Positions 53,722 through 62,670 of a DNA stretch of 64,000 bases are shown here, in pieces. Each line of letters begins with the position of its first letter. Within the stretch, counting starts at the first letter, position 1. Source of the DNA: Bacillota bacterium (GTDB taxonomy: Bacteria; Bacillota; SHA-98; UBA4971); NCBI GenBank assembly GCA_012842395.1, contig DUSX01000017.1:186001-250000 (forward strand), given 5' to 3'. A model generated the notes under the pieces. The model saw nothing but the letters and a program-made list of their open reading frames with translations. It searched no databases and was not told the DNA's origin. A program made the translations under genes and the position numbers.

Positions 53722-53765
53722 ATCGTATCGCGAGCCGTTACAGAGCGGTTACAGAGGTGTTACAG
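53722..53765 (-). promoter_or_regulatory. Three 11-bp-spaced direct repeats with -10 box: probable BTAD-regulator operator
   Basis: GTTACAG occurs at 53737-53743, 53748-53754 and 53759-53765, each exactly 11 bp apart. Read on the minus strand as CTGTAAC, the last repeat is followed after 9 bp by TACGAT (53722-53727). Streptomyces-type BTAD activators bind heptamer repeats of this spacing ahead of the -10 box. The arrangement points at the downstream FabG operon. Confidence 0.6.
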
Positions 53766-53883
53766 GAGGTATTGAAGTGTTGCGGGCAGCCATTCTCAAC
53801 AGTGACTCCCCGCAAACGATGCTGCCGCTGCCTGTTCCGGGCCTTGTTCCCAAGCGAGAAACGCGCGTCCTCGTCCTGAGTGC

Positions 53884-54040
53884 GGCGCCATAAGTCTTCG
53901 TCTCCTTTGTTGATGGCGCCAGGGTTGCCTGTTGCCGGTGCTTGCACGACGGGGCGTGAGGAATTTCGCTATCTCGCGAGCCAAATTGCTACGAACAAAG
54001 CGCCCTCTGGGTCGCGACGACGTTTGAAGGGGAGGGGCAG
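53884..54040. repeat. Family A palindromic repeat (A5)
   Basis: The plus-oriented copy begins GGCGCCATAAGTC, contains GGTGCTTGCACGACGGGGCG and GAGGAATTTCGC, and fades into CGCCCTCTGGGTCGCGACG. It lies between the regulator gene's stop and the direct repeats. The whole 53284-54076 gap thus holds non-coding elements only. Confidence 0.75.
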
Positions 54041-54076
54041 TCGGCAACAAGCTTCGGCCCGGCTTGAAGGGCGCGG

Positions 54077-57000
54077 TCAGAAGGCGGAAAGGAGTCTGGC
54101 CTTTTCCAGCAGTCTTGCGGTCTCAGGCGCAGGGTACACACCCATCTCGGCGCGAAGCGCGGCGGCGCATCTCTCGTAGGTTCGGACGGCCATTGCCCGG
54201 TTGCGCCTGGAGAGATAGCATCTCATGAGCAGCCTGTATGCCTCCTCCCAGCACGGGTCCTTTGCGAGGATCTCGTCGCAAACGTGGATGCACTCGTCGA
54301 TCTCACCCTGGTCGAGCAAGAGCTCCGCGAACCTCTGTGCCGCCCGCAGGTACGTGGCAAAGAGCCTTTCCCGCTCTACGCTGGCCCAATCCTCATACAA
54401 GCAGTCTTGCAGGAAATCACCCTGGTAAAGGTGGAGCGCGCTGCGCAAGAGCTCGCAAGCGCCTCTGCGATCGGCCGGCTCCAATTTGGTCGCTTTCGCC
54501 ACGAGGCTCTCGAACTCGTCTGCATCGACCCAGTACCCGGAGAGGGGATTCAGGCCGTAAAGCGGCCCCTCGCGGCGAACGTAAAACGGTGCCAGGCGCG
54601 CGGGCCTGCCGGGCTCGATCGCATTCAACATCGCGTTGAGCACGACCTTGAAATGCGCGGAGGCAACGTCCGGCTCGAGCTCGGGCCAGAGCATCTCGAG
54701 GATCTGGTCCTTGTGGAGGAAGCCCTTCCTATGCACGATAAGCAGCTGAAACAGGGTCTTCGCCTTTTCGCGCTGCCACTCGCGCGAGGAGATCTCCTGT
54801 CTCCCGCGGTAGACTCTGAAAGGCCCGAGCGTTCGCACGTGGAGGGTGTACCCTGGGTGGAAATCGACGTTGAGCAGACCCGTCGCGTCGCGTAACCACG
54901 TCACGTAGTCGCGGTCCACTCCGCGGTGTCTTGCCTCTATCAGCACAGGCGCCAGGACGCCGAGATCCCTGGGACCGAAAAGTGTCCTGCGGGTGAACAG
55001 GAACTCATAACTATGGGTATGCACCGACTCGATAAGGGTCTCGAGGCTCTCTCCGAGCGCCCTCTCATCCCGCCGCCTCAACGCAAGCACGGTGCGCCAC
55101 AGGTCGCAGACGGTGCTGCAGTATGCGTCGCCGCACTCATCGAACGTCCTCTTTGCAGCCTCCAGCCAGTGTGCAGCCCGGTCGTCTTCACCGCCCGAAG
55201 CCAACCCAGCACCCACGCCGAGCTGGACGAACCCGGCGAGCCATTCATCCCCGGCAGCCCTGCATATGTCGAGCGCCTCGCCGGCCAGGCGTTCGCCCTC
55301 AGCTGCCTCGCCTGACGACGCTCGCAGGAGCGCGAGACCCATGAGAGGCTCGGCCCGGCCCCGCGCGACCTTGATGCTGTCCACAATGTCTAGAGCCCGC
55401 CTGTAGCAGGTTTCGGCGTCCAGGCTGGATCCCGAGGCGGGCCCGGCGACGGGTGCGTGAAGCGGAGCGGAGGCGAACACCGCGGGCGCCACCTGCCTTG
55501 CGTGGCCGAGCCGCATGTATCCCACCGCCTCCACGAACGGCGCCTTGAGATCCCGCCCGAGCTGGATCCCGGCCTCAGCACACTTGGTGGCGAGCTCGCC
55601 CTCGCCAATCAATGAATAGATCAGCGAAAGCAGCAGCTGAGTCTCCCTGTGAGACCGAGGGGGCCTCAGGCCGTCTGCTCTCTCCTCGCTCGCCTTACGC
55701 TTGAGCGACTCAAGAGCGGCGGAGAGCCTGCCCGTCCTAAGCTGGACCCTTATATCGAGCTCGTCTTCTATTGCATGGTGGATGAGCCGTTCAGCAGCCT
55801 GCGCGTACTTTACAGCGGCCGAGAGCTGTCCCTGGTTAGTCTTGTTCTCTGCCATCATCCTGAGGAGATTCGCTCGTTCCCAGGTGTCGTCCGGCGGGAG
55901 CATCCGCAAAGCTTCCTTGAGCAGAGCTTCACTCTTGGCAGGCTGAACCGTGTCAAGGTATACCATCGCTTTCCCCTTGAGGGCCCTGCTTCTCCCGATC
56001 CTGTCGCCTCTTCTTTCGAATATCTCGTTGGCCACACTGTACCACGCGACCGCGTCGTCGTAGTTGCTCGTAAGGCGGTGAACGTCAGCCCTCCGAAGAA
56101 TGAGGTCGGGATGGGCCTCCAGCACGGGCCCGGGCAGTTCGCCGATCCAGCCCACCAGAGCGTCGAACATGCCGCGCTGCACGAGGTCCGGCGCTATCCC
56201 GGAAAGCACGCTCGCCGCACTCTCGTAATCACCTGCGGCGAGGAAGTGTCCGACGGCGAGGGAAGGCCTCCCGGAGCTCAGGTAGAACTGCGCCGCCTTA
56301 CGGTTCCCGTTCTGCCATCGCTCGCGATCCCGGCGCGCGAGTCCCCGCAAGAACTCCCTGAAGAGATGGTGGAACCTGTATGTACCCGCGCCCGCAGCGT
56401 ACACGAACAGGCCGTCAGCCTCGAGCCGCTCGATGATCCGCGCGCTATCCTTCCTGTCCGAAATGTGATCGCACGCGTCGGGGACCAGCTCTTCGAGAAC
56501 CGCCGCATCCATCAGGAACTCTTTCACGTCATCATCCTGCTTGGCCAGGACCTCGGCGGCAAGGTACTCGAATACGCCCTGCAAAGTGCCAGGTGGGCCC
56601 GCGAGAAGGTCCTCCAGAGCCATGCCCTGTCTAAGGCCGTGCCATATCATCTCCAACGCGATGATCCAGCCCTCAGTGCGCTCCGACAGCACTTCCACCT
56701 GCTCGCGGGAGATCGCCCAACCATACGGCCCTTGGAAGAGCGCCTCTATCTCATCGCCCGTGAACGCGAGGTCTTTCTCGCTGATCTCCAGGAGCTCACC
56801 CTTCACGCGCCATCTCGCCACGGACACAAAAGCCGGCCTCTTCCTCGTGGAGAGGACCAAGTGGAGCTTGGGAGGCATCTCATCCACGAGGTGCTCCACC
56901 AGCCCATCGATCTCCGGAGCGTTCGAGACCAGATGGTAGTCGTCTACAACGAGCACCGAGTCATCGGTGACGTGGTCGAGCACGTCGTTGACGAGGGAGT

Positions 57001-57349
57001 CGACCGCGGCAAACCGTGTGGACCGGTCGTGGTCGCCCTCTAGCAAAGCTAGGGCTCGGCCTCCCACCGATGGGCGCGCCGTGCGAATGGCCCAGACCAC
57101 GTGCAGAACGAAAGCGTGGGGATCGGAATCCGTTTCCCCCACCGTGTACCAGAAACACGGGACACGATGATCCGCGAGGTACGTGGCGAGCCCGGTGCTC
57201 TTCCCGTAACCAGGCCCCGCTTGGAGAATGGTGATAGGATGGAGCACTATTCCCTCGAAAACCCGAGCCAGCCTCGGTCTCTTCAGAAACTGCTTGCGCG
57301 GCACCGGTGGCACGAATTTCGTCCGAACTATGGGAGCCTCGCGGGCCAT
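54077..57349 (-). CDS. Large MalT/BTAD-type transcriptional regulator
   Basis: A 1090-residue signal-transducing ATPase activator. The N-terminal AAA/STAND-type NTPase has Walker A GPGYGKST (about residues 45-52) and Walker B VLVVDDYHLV. A helical repeat region (TPR/MalT-like, about 350-830) follows. The C-terminus holds a winged-helix DNA-binding domain (LGPFRVYRGRQEISSREWQREKAKTLFQLL) and a bacterial transcriptional activation domain (BTAD, about 965-1085). The start ATG behind GGAGG (MAREAPIVRTKF) is chosen over one eight codons upstream. It lies just upstream of the FabG operon, its probable target, and follows fapA. Confidence 0.88.
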   Translation of the reverse strand: MAREAPIVRTKFVPPVPRKQFLKRPRLARVFEGIVLHPITILQAGPGYGKSTGLATYLADHRVPCFWYTVGETDSDPHAFVLHVVWAIRTARPSVGGRALALLEGDHDRSTRFAAVDSLVNDVLDHVTDDSVLVVDDYHLVSNAPEIDGLVEHLVDEMPPKLHLVLSTRKRPAFVSVARWRVKGELLEISEKDLAFTGDEIEALFQGPYGWAISREQVEVLSERTEGWIIALEMIWHGLRQGMALEDLLAGPPGTLQGVFEYLAAEVLAKQDDDVKEFLMDAAVLEELVPDACDHISDRKDSARIIERLEADGLFVYAAGAGTYRFHHLFREFLRGLARRDRERWQNGNRKAAQFYLSSGRPSLAVGHFLAAGDYESAASVLSGIAPDLVQRGMFDALVGWIGELPGPVLEAHPDLILRRADVHRLTSNYDDAVAWYSVANEIFERRGDRIGRSRALKGKAMVYLDTVQPAKSEALLKEALRMLPPDDTWERANLLRMMAENKTNQGQLSAAVKYAQAAERLIHHAIEDELDIRVQLRTGRLSAALESLKRKASEERADGLRPPRSHRETQLLLSLIYSLIGEGELATKCAEAGIQLGRDLKAPFVEAVGYMRLGHARQVAPAVFASAPLHAPVAGPASGSSLDAETCYRRALDIVDSIKVARGRAEPLMGLALLRASSGEAAEGERLAGEALDICRAAGDEWLAGFVQLGVGAGLASGGEDDRAAHWLEAAKRTFDECGDAYCSTVCDLWRTVLALRRRDERALGESLETLIESVHTHSYEFLFTRRTLFGPRDLGVLAPVLIEARHRGVDRDYVTWLRDATGLLNVDFHPGYTLHVRTLGPFRVYRGRQEISSREWQREKAKTLFQLLIVHRKGFLHKDQILEMLWPELEPDVASAHFKVVLNAMLNAIEPGRPARLAPFYVRREGPLYGLNPLSGYWVDADEFESLVAKATKLEPADRRGACELLRSALHLYQGDFLQDCLYEDWASVERERLFATYLRAAQRFAELLLDQGEIDECIHVCDEILAKDPCWEEAYRLLMRCYLSRRNRAMAVRTYERCAAALRAEMGVYPAPETARLLEKARLLSAF

Positions 57350-57369
57350 GGGGTCCTCCATCCCCTTTC

Positions 57370-59256
57370 TCACCTGATAACCAGGACTCCCTCGTCGTCG
57401 AGGAAAGCCTTGACGTCAAAACGGGTTGATTCGAACACGAAGCTGTCGCCGCCAACCTGGAACGTCGTGCCAGGATACACAACGCCGGCTCTGATCTGGC
57501 CGCTCGCGGCCACCTTGATCACCGACGAACAGGGCCACTGGCCTGGAGTGCCTACGCTGCCCACTTGTACCCTCTGGGCCGCATATATCTCGCCCCCTCG
57601 GACATTGCCCTTCACCCGCACCCCTTCCGCCGCGCTGAGGTTACAGTTGTAACAGCCCTTTTCGGCGACCAGTATGTCCCCGCCCGATTCCATCACGCTG
57701 TTCTGGGCGTACCCCACCACGATCCCCCCGCTGGTGCTCGGCGCCTTCTCGACCCAGTCTGCGATCGCCTCGACGCCCGCCCTCAAGGCGCTCAGGTGGT
57801 CCTGAAACGGTGCCCCAGGCAGATCCAGGGACGACATGGACTTGGCAACCTTGGCAATCAAGTCGGCCGCCTCCGCGGTCGCCTTCGGGAGTTCGACCCC
57901 GGCACCGCCCATGACCTCCTTGATTGAGGCCGCAAGCCTATCGAGCTCGCGCAGCCTCTGACCGACCAGACTGCGAGCCGGGGCGAGCCCCGGCCGCCCG
58001 TGCCCTCCTCGCGTCTGTTGTCGTTCGGAAGCGACCACCCCGTCCCGCTCCGGCGAGCTCGCCGCCGCCTGCAGCACGACCTGAAGCACGACCTCGAGCT
58101 GGCCCAGCGCACGCCGGACAGCCTCCAGAAGAGGGGCAAGACGGCTTGCAAGACCTTTCATTCCACCTGCTCGGAGGCGGCAATTGACGACGGACCCCTT
58201 GACCCTTATTCCCTCACCCGCAGTGATCATCGCACCCGCAGCGTGGCCGAGGACGGTGACACTGCCGCGGCCCTCCACGCGGGCGGCCTCAAGCACGTCG
58301 CCCCGCACGACTATGTCGCCGTTGAACCTCAGGTGGCCCGACGCTAGCCCCACGTTTCCGTCATGCACTATTACGGGCGCGACCTCGATGCGAGTGTACC
58401 TCGACCCGTACGAAACCGGCTTTCCGTCCCGCGTCGCAAGCACCTTCGCGCCGTCCTCCGAGAGCTCCGCTCCCTCACCGGCCCGCAGGCTCCACTCCCT
58501 CACCTCGCGCGGAGGAATCGCCTCACCGGTCACGGCACGTCCAGGCGTGCCTGGGACCGGCGGGTGGAGCACGGCCACTACATCGCCAGCACGCACGAAC
58601 GGAAACCTGTAACGTTCCCAATAGTCCACCCTGTCCTCCGCTTCTTCCCACACCACAGGCACGGGCTCGAGCTCGACAAGGTGTTCAACGAAGCCGTCTT
58701 TGCCCTCCTTCGGCGGGACTCCTCTCGCAACTACATGCGGGAGGCCGTCGGCATCGAGGACCGCTCTCTCCACGGCCTCCATGTCGATTCCAAACACCAC
58801 GCCCTTCGCTTTGAGGGCCTCCTCAACGTCCTCAGTGGTGACGGTCTTCTCGCAGACCTCCTCCTCGCCGGACCGGGCCTCGGAGTCGAGCCCGGCCGCG
58901 GCGTCTTCCTCGCCCAACACGGGTCGGACTATTCTCCGCGGTCTGACGACAGCGCTCGCTGACAGGCGATCGGCGCTGACGGTGATCTCAACCGACGCAG
59001 GCGCGATCTCCCTGGCTGCGGCAACCGGGACGACTGAACGCTCGGACGGCTCGTCGGCGTTCACATTTCCTTTTCTGCGCGCCCTGACCAGGACCTCGTG
59101 CCTTCCCGCTTCGGATGACGACTCACCGCCTGCACCTCTTGCATCGCTCACCACCTCGTACTCGACCTCGCAAGGCTCTGCCTCAAGAGCTTTCGAAGCC
59201 TTCTCGAGGGCCTCCTCCACAGTCCCAGCGCGGACGAGGACGTCGCCGGCCGGCAC
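57370..59256 (-). CDS. FapA (DUF342) family polymer-forming protein
   Basis: A 628-residue protein. Residues 1-45 (VLVRAGTVEEALEKASKAL) resemble a Jag-N-like fold. The centre holds the FapA domain (GKDGFVEHLVE, DVVAVLHPPVPGTPGRAVTG) and then a right-handed beta-helix-like segment (NGDIVVRGDVLEAARVEGRGSV). A coiled-coil insertion (about 365-510) precedes further beta-helix repeats (NCNLSAAEGVRVKGNVRGGEIYAAQ). The start is GTG behind GGGAGGTG. The cellular role of FapA proteins is poorly known. Confidence 0.85.
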   Translation of the reverse strand: MPAGDVLVRAGTVEEALEKASKALEAEPCEVEYEVVSDARGAGGESSSEAGRHEVLVRARRKGNVNADEPSERSVVPVAAAREIAPASVEITVSADRLSASAVVRPRRIVRPVLGEEDAAAGLDSEARSGEEEVCEKTVTTEDVEEALKAKGVVFGIDMEAVERAVLDADGLPHVVARGVPPKEGKDGFVEHLVELEPVPVVWEEAEDRVDYWERYRFPFVRAGDVVAVLHPPVPGTPGRAVTGEAIPPREVREWSLRAGEGAELSEDGAKVLATRDGKPVSYGSRYTRIEVAPVIVHDGNVGLASGHLRFNGDIVVRGDVLEAARVEGRGSVTVLGHAAGAMITAGEGIRVKGSVVNCRLRAGGMKGLASRLAPLLEAVRRALGQLEVVLQVVLQAAASSPERDGVVASERQQTRGGHGRPGLAPARSLVGQRLRELDRLAASIKEVMGGAGVELPKATAEAADLIAKVAKSMSSLDLPGAPFQDHLSALRAGVEAIADWVEKAPSTSGGIVVGYAQNSVMESGGDILVAEKGCYNCNLSAAEGVRVKGNVRGGEIYAAQRVQVGSVGTPGQWPCSSVIKVAASGQIRAGVVYPGTTFQVGGDSFVFESTRFDVKAFLDDEGVLVIR

Positions 59257-59277
59257 GTCCCATCACCTCCCGCCCTG

Positions 59278-60087
59278 TCATGGTTCAAGTAGAAAACTCC
59301 TGACGAGCTCGTTGAATTCCTGGGGTTTCTCGATAAAGAGAAGGTGTCCTGCGTTCTCCATGATGACCGCACGGGATCTAGGAATGCGCTCGGAAAGCAG
59401 GATAGCGTTCTCGGCCGGGACCACCTTGTCATCGCTGCCCGCCACCACCAGGGTGGGCGCCTGAATCTCCCGAAGGTGGGATTCGGTTTGCGGATCCGCA
59501 AGAAAAGCGCCACATGCGCTGAGCTGCCCGATATATGCGGAGCCGTTCTGAGGCCACGCGAGCTGGAACTCGGCCACCTTCGCGACAACCTCAGGGTTAC
59601 GCTCGACGAATCCCTCGGAAGTGGCGAGCGCGAGCCCTTGCCTCACGATGTCCTCCGGCGTTCCCTGCGGACGTGACGTGAAGAAGTTCAGCGCGGTCTG
59701 AGTCATCGGCTTCGCCGAGGGCCCTCCGAACATGGTCGACACCAACACGAGCTTTTCCACGCATTCCGGATGTGCCCAGGCGAGCGTCTGCGCAACGTAG
59801 CCGCCCATGGAGGCTCCGAGGACGTGCGCCTTCTCAAGCCCAATCTCCCTCAGAAGGGCCAAGGTGTCCTCCGCGAACACATTGATGGAATAGCCCTCCT
59901 TCGGCCTCGCGCTCCTCCCGACCCCCCTATTGTCGAACACGACCACCTTGAAATCGCGGGCGAAGTCATCCACCTGCCGGAAAAAGGACCAACCTCCGTG
60001 ACCCAGGCCCGCAATGAGCACGAGAGGAAACCCGTTCCCGTGGGTCTCATAATAGATACTCACCCCGTTGACAAAAGCCTCAGGCAT
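59278..60087 (-). CDS. Alpha/beta hydrolase
   Basis: A 269-residue hydrolase of the alpha/beta fold. The nucleophile elbow is LGASMGGYVAQ, the acid probably Asp in VAGSDDKVVPAE and the histidine in NAGHLLFIEKP. The oxyanion region is GLGHGGWSF. The ATG after GGAGG (MPEAFVNGVSIYY) is used. The substrate is unknown; esterases, lactonases and related enzymes share this pattern. It is the first gene of the unit fapA-regulator. Confidence 0.9.
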   Translation of the reverse strand: MPEAFVNGVSIYYETHGNGFPLVLIAGLGHGGWSFFRQVDDFARDFKVVVFDNRGVGRSARPKEGYSINVFAEDTLALLREIGLEKAHVLGASMGGYVAQTLAWAHPECVEKLVLVSTMFGGPSAKPMTQTALNFFTSRPQGTPEDIVRQGLALATSEGFVERNPEVVAKVAEFQLAWPQNGSAYIGQLSACGAFLADPQTESHLREIQAPTLVVAGSDDKVVPAENAILLSERIPRSRAVIMENAGHLLFIEKPQEFNELVRSFLLEP

Positions 60088-60289
60088 GCCCGACACCTCC
60101 TGCTTACTAAGTTAAACGCAAAGGCCGGCTTTCCTTCCCGGTAGTCAGAGCGGGCCAAATATGGGGGCGACCGGACTGCGCCCGGCCGGAAACGTGATCG
60201 AGCGGGCGAGGTCAAGGTATAGCCAGGCGGTGCGCAGCAGACGCGAACGCTTCACGGGCAGCTCGCGACCATGGCGGCCGGTTAAAAGA

Positions 60290-60344
60290 GAGGCGGCGCC
60301 CCCCGAGGAAGACCTGGTACGCGGGGACGGACCGGCGCCGCCTC
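60290..60344 (-). terminator. Intrinsic terminator of the OsmC gene
   Basis: GAGGCGGCGCC at 60290-60300 pairs with GGCGCCGCCTC at 60334-60344, with an inner CCCCG/CGGGG stem. On the minus strand the hairpin is followed by CTCTTTTAAC, giving a short U-tract. The rest of 60088-60369 shows no genes. Confidence 0.7.
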
Positions 60345-60369
60345 GTCGTCGTGCTGAAGCTACTAGACA

Positions 60370-60813
60370 TCAACGGGTTACGGTGAAGTCACCGTCAACC
60401 CGCACGCCTCGCAGGGTGTCTGAGACAGGGCAGCGGGATTTGATCATGTCGACGAGATTGCGGACGTTCTCCTCGGGTGAGCTGGACTTGATGTTCATCT
60501 TGAATCTGATGTGCTGGAAGCCTGTCCGTACATCTCTTCGCTTGCCGGTGAAGCCGTCGGGATCCAAGTCGCCCTCGAGGTCGACACGGAAGTCTTCGAG
60601 CTTGACCCCGCACGCAGGCGCAAACGCGACAGCGCATATGGTTATGCAGCCCCCGAGAGCCGAAAGCAGTAGCTCCACGGGATTCATCGCCCGGTTCCCG
60701 CCGCCCAGCTCCTTCGGCTCGTCCATTGACACCTCGAAACCCCGAACGTTCGCCTTACAGAGCAGCCCCTCGCCCGCGCTTCTCACCGAAGCGCGAAAGG
60801 TTTCCAACGCCAT
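60370..60813 (-). CDS. OsmC family protein
   Basis: A 147-residue protein of the OsmC/Ohr fold. The reactive cysteine lies in LSALGGCITICAVAFA and the second in KSRCPVSDTL, as in peroxide- or sulfane-handling members. NPVELLLSALGG is the typical family sequence. GGGAGG precedes the ATG. It may reduce organic hydroperoxides, consistent with an anaerobe's defence, but OsmC-like proteins vary in function. Confidence 0.9.
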   Translation of the reverse strand: MALETFRASVRSAGEGLLCKANVRGFEVSMDEPKELGGGNRAMNPVELLLSALGGCITICAVAFAPACGVKLEDFRVDLEGDLDPDGFTGKRRDVRTGFQHIRFKMNIKSSSPEENVRNLVDMIKSRCPVSDTLRGVRVDGDFTVTR

Positions 60814-61138
60814 AGTGGTCCATCCTCCCGTCAGACGTCAAGCTAGAGTATGCGTAGGTCTCCGTTCGTTGCCTAGTATCTCCCCGGGAGCGCGGGCGTA
60901 TAGATTATGCAAAGGCTGCGTCATCACCACTACACGACTAGCCCGATGTTGATGCGCAAGATCGGCGCTTGCCCGTACCCTGCAGCCACGCCCCTCCTCT
61001 CACGTTGTATGCGAGCGGAGCATATCGTGTAGCGGGAATCCTTCGCCGTCTCATACTTCGACCTTGTCTCTGCCCTTCGGGACGCGGGCGGAAGAAGGCA
61101 ACCATCGGAAGGCAGGGCCGGCGCGGGAGGCGCTTCCC
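60814..61138. other. Intergenic region between OsmC and a hypothetical gene
   Basis: A 325-bp divergent gap. No clear -35/-10 pair or repeat is visible for either gene. A frame starting at 61064 is in phase with the next gene but lacks a ribosome site, so it is treated as untranslated. Confidence 0.4.
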
Positions 61139-61507
61139 ATGGAGCGGCTTGAGATTCCGCAATCGAGAGTGCTCCAGATGGTGGTCAAGATCCAGTGGAC
61201 CGTGGATAACCTGCGGACCCTGGGCGCCGGCAGCATGTACCATCTTGCCTACAGGCCGTGTGAGATCTCATACGACGTCCTAGTGGACATAAACTCCGGC
61301 AAGGTTGGCCCGGGCACGCGCGCGGAAGTCATATTCATAGGCGGTCAACGCCCGGTAAAGGTGGCAGACGCGGTCATAGAGAACGTTGTGACATCAAAAG
61401 GGTTTCGGCGGTTTGATTTTCGCATTGTTAGAACCTTCCCTGCTGAGGAGGTATCCGCCAGCTACACAGATATAGGCATCCTCTGTCTGTACTCCCCGGC
61501 TCAATGA
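61139..61507 (+). CDS. Hypothetical protein, 122 residues
   Basis: The ATG follows GGGAGG at 8 nt and gives MERLEIPQSRVLQMVVKIQW. The remainder (YRPCEISYDVLVDINSGKVG, FRRFDFRIVRTFPAEEVSAS) looks like a small beta-rich domain without transmembrane segments. I recognise no family. It stands alone on the plus strand, convergent with the deacetylase gene. Confidence 0.6.
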   Translation: MERLEIPQSRVLQMVVKIQWTVDNLRTLGAGSMYHLAYRPCEISYDVLVDINSGKVGPGTRAEVIFIGGQRPVKVADAVIENVVTSKGFRRFDFRIVRTFPAEEVSASYTDIGILCLYSPAQ

Positions 61508-61566
61508 TCCCGCCTCACGGCCCACAGCCTACCAGCAGTATGCGGCGTGGACGGGGCATCCCGGCC

Positions 61567-62358
61567 TCATCTGGGGTCGTCGCGGCCGGGCTCCCCCAGC
61601 TTGAGCAATTCGGAGAGGGGCACTAATCTGTACCCTTTCTCGCGCAGGCCATCGATTATGCGCGGAAGCGCCTCGTGAATCTGTTTGCTGGAGTCGCTCG
61701 CGTGCATGAGGATGATGGCGCCCTTGAATGCCTGCTTCAGCACGCGGTCAACCATGAAATCCACGCCGGGGTTCTTCCAGTCGAGCGAATCAACCGCCCA
61801 TATGACTGTCTCGTACCCGCAGGCTCTCGCACTCTCCACCACGACATCGTCGTAGTCCCCATTTGGAGGACGGAAGAACGGAGCGACCCTTCCAGCCGCG
61901 CTCAGGAGGTCCTCGTGGGCGGTCTTGATGTTCTCCTCTACTACGTCTCGGTCGTAGCGGCTCAGGTTGACATGGGCATCCCCGTGGCTCCCTACGTCAT
62001 GGCCTGCGCTCACGATCTCCCGCACGATCTCGGCGTTCCTCTTGGCCCACGGGCCGGATAGAAAGAACGTGGCCCTCACGTTTTTCTCGCGCAAGATCTC
62101 GAGCACGCGAGGGGCTGTCTCGTGGCCCCAGCTGATGTCGAACGTCAGGGCGATCGCAGGCTCCGACGTCTTCACGTAGAACAGGGGCATGGTGGTCCTG
62201 GGCAACACCAGGATGGATTCGGTCACAGGGACGTAATGGTCCGCGGCCCATTCCACGCCGCGCCCTGCGAGAAGCCCTGCGAGAAAACCGAGCCCCAATA
62301 TGGCGCATGTCGCGAGCGCCCCCGTCAGGATGACCGCCCGTCGGCTTACGAGCAGCAT
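61567..62358 (-). CDS. PdaB-like polysaccharide deacetylase
   Basis: A 263-residue membrane-anchored or exported NodB-domain protein. The N-terminal helix is AVILTGALATCAILGLGFLAGLLAG. Deacetylase motifs are LTFDISWGHE, the metal-binding SHGDAHVN, FFRPPNGDYDD and ILMHASD. The second Asp of the common TFDDG motif is Ile, which is usual in the PdaB sporulation subgroup, so the gene hints at endospore formation. The ATG at 62358 behind GGGGGGTGG is used; a start 11 codons upstream (GTG) lies in a repeated GTGCACCGGGGG tract. Confidence 0.88.
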   Translation of the reverse strand: MLLVSRRAVILTGALATCAILGLGFLAGLLAGRGVEWAADHYVPVTESILVLPRTTMPLFYVKTSEPAIALTFDISWGHETAPRVLEILREKNVRATFFLSGPWAKRNAEIVREIVSAGHDVGSHGDAHVNLSRYDRDVVEENIKTAHEDLLSAAGRVAPFFRPPNGDYDDVVVESARACGYETVIWAVDSLDWKNPGVDFMVDRVLKQAFKGAIILMHASDSSKQIHEALPRIIDGLREKGYRLVPLSELLKLGEPGRDDPR

Positions 62359-62670
62359 CTTGCCACCCCCCGGTGCACTCCCCCGGTGCACTTTGACGTC
62401 GATACGCGTTCCCTGACAAATGGTATGCCGTGGTGAGCTGCCTTATTCTCCGCAGCGTCCGCAGCGTCCGCCCCGGGCCATGCTGCACTTCAGGCCGTCT
62501 TCCGATGAAGCCAAAGTCCCCCCCGACTACCGCGCGTCTGCACCCGGCAGGACTTTTGGGACTGAACAGCAAAGTACCATGGCAGAAGCCCCGCTTGACG
62601 GCAGAAGGGGGAACCCGGCACGGAGAGGAGGCGCTCGAGCCAACACCAGCACGAAGAAAGGAGAGACAGC
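62359..62670. other. Divergent intergenic region
   Basis: This 312-bp gap has a short direct repeat, GTGCACCGGGGG twice on the minus strand, close to the deacetylase start. No clear promoter elements were found for either flanking gene. Confidence 0.4.
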
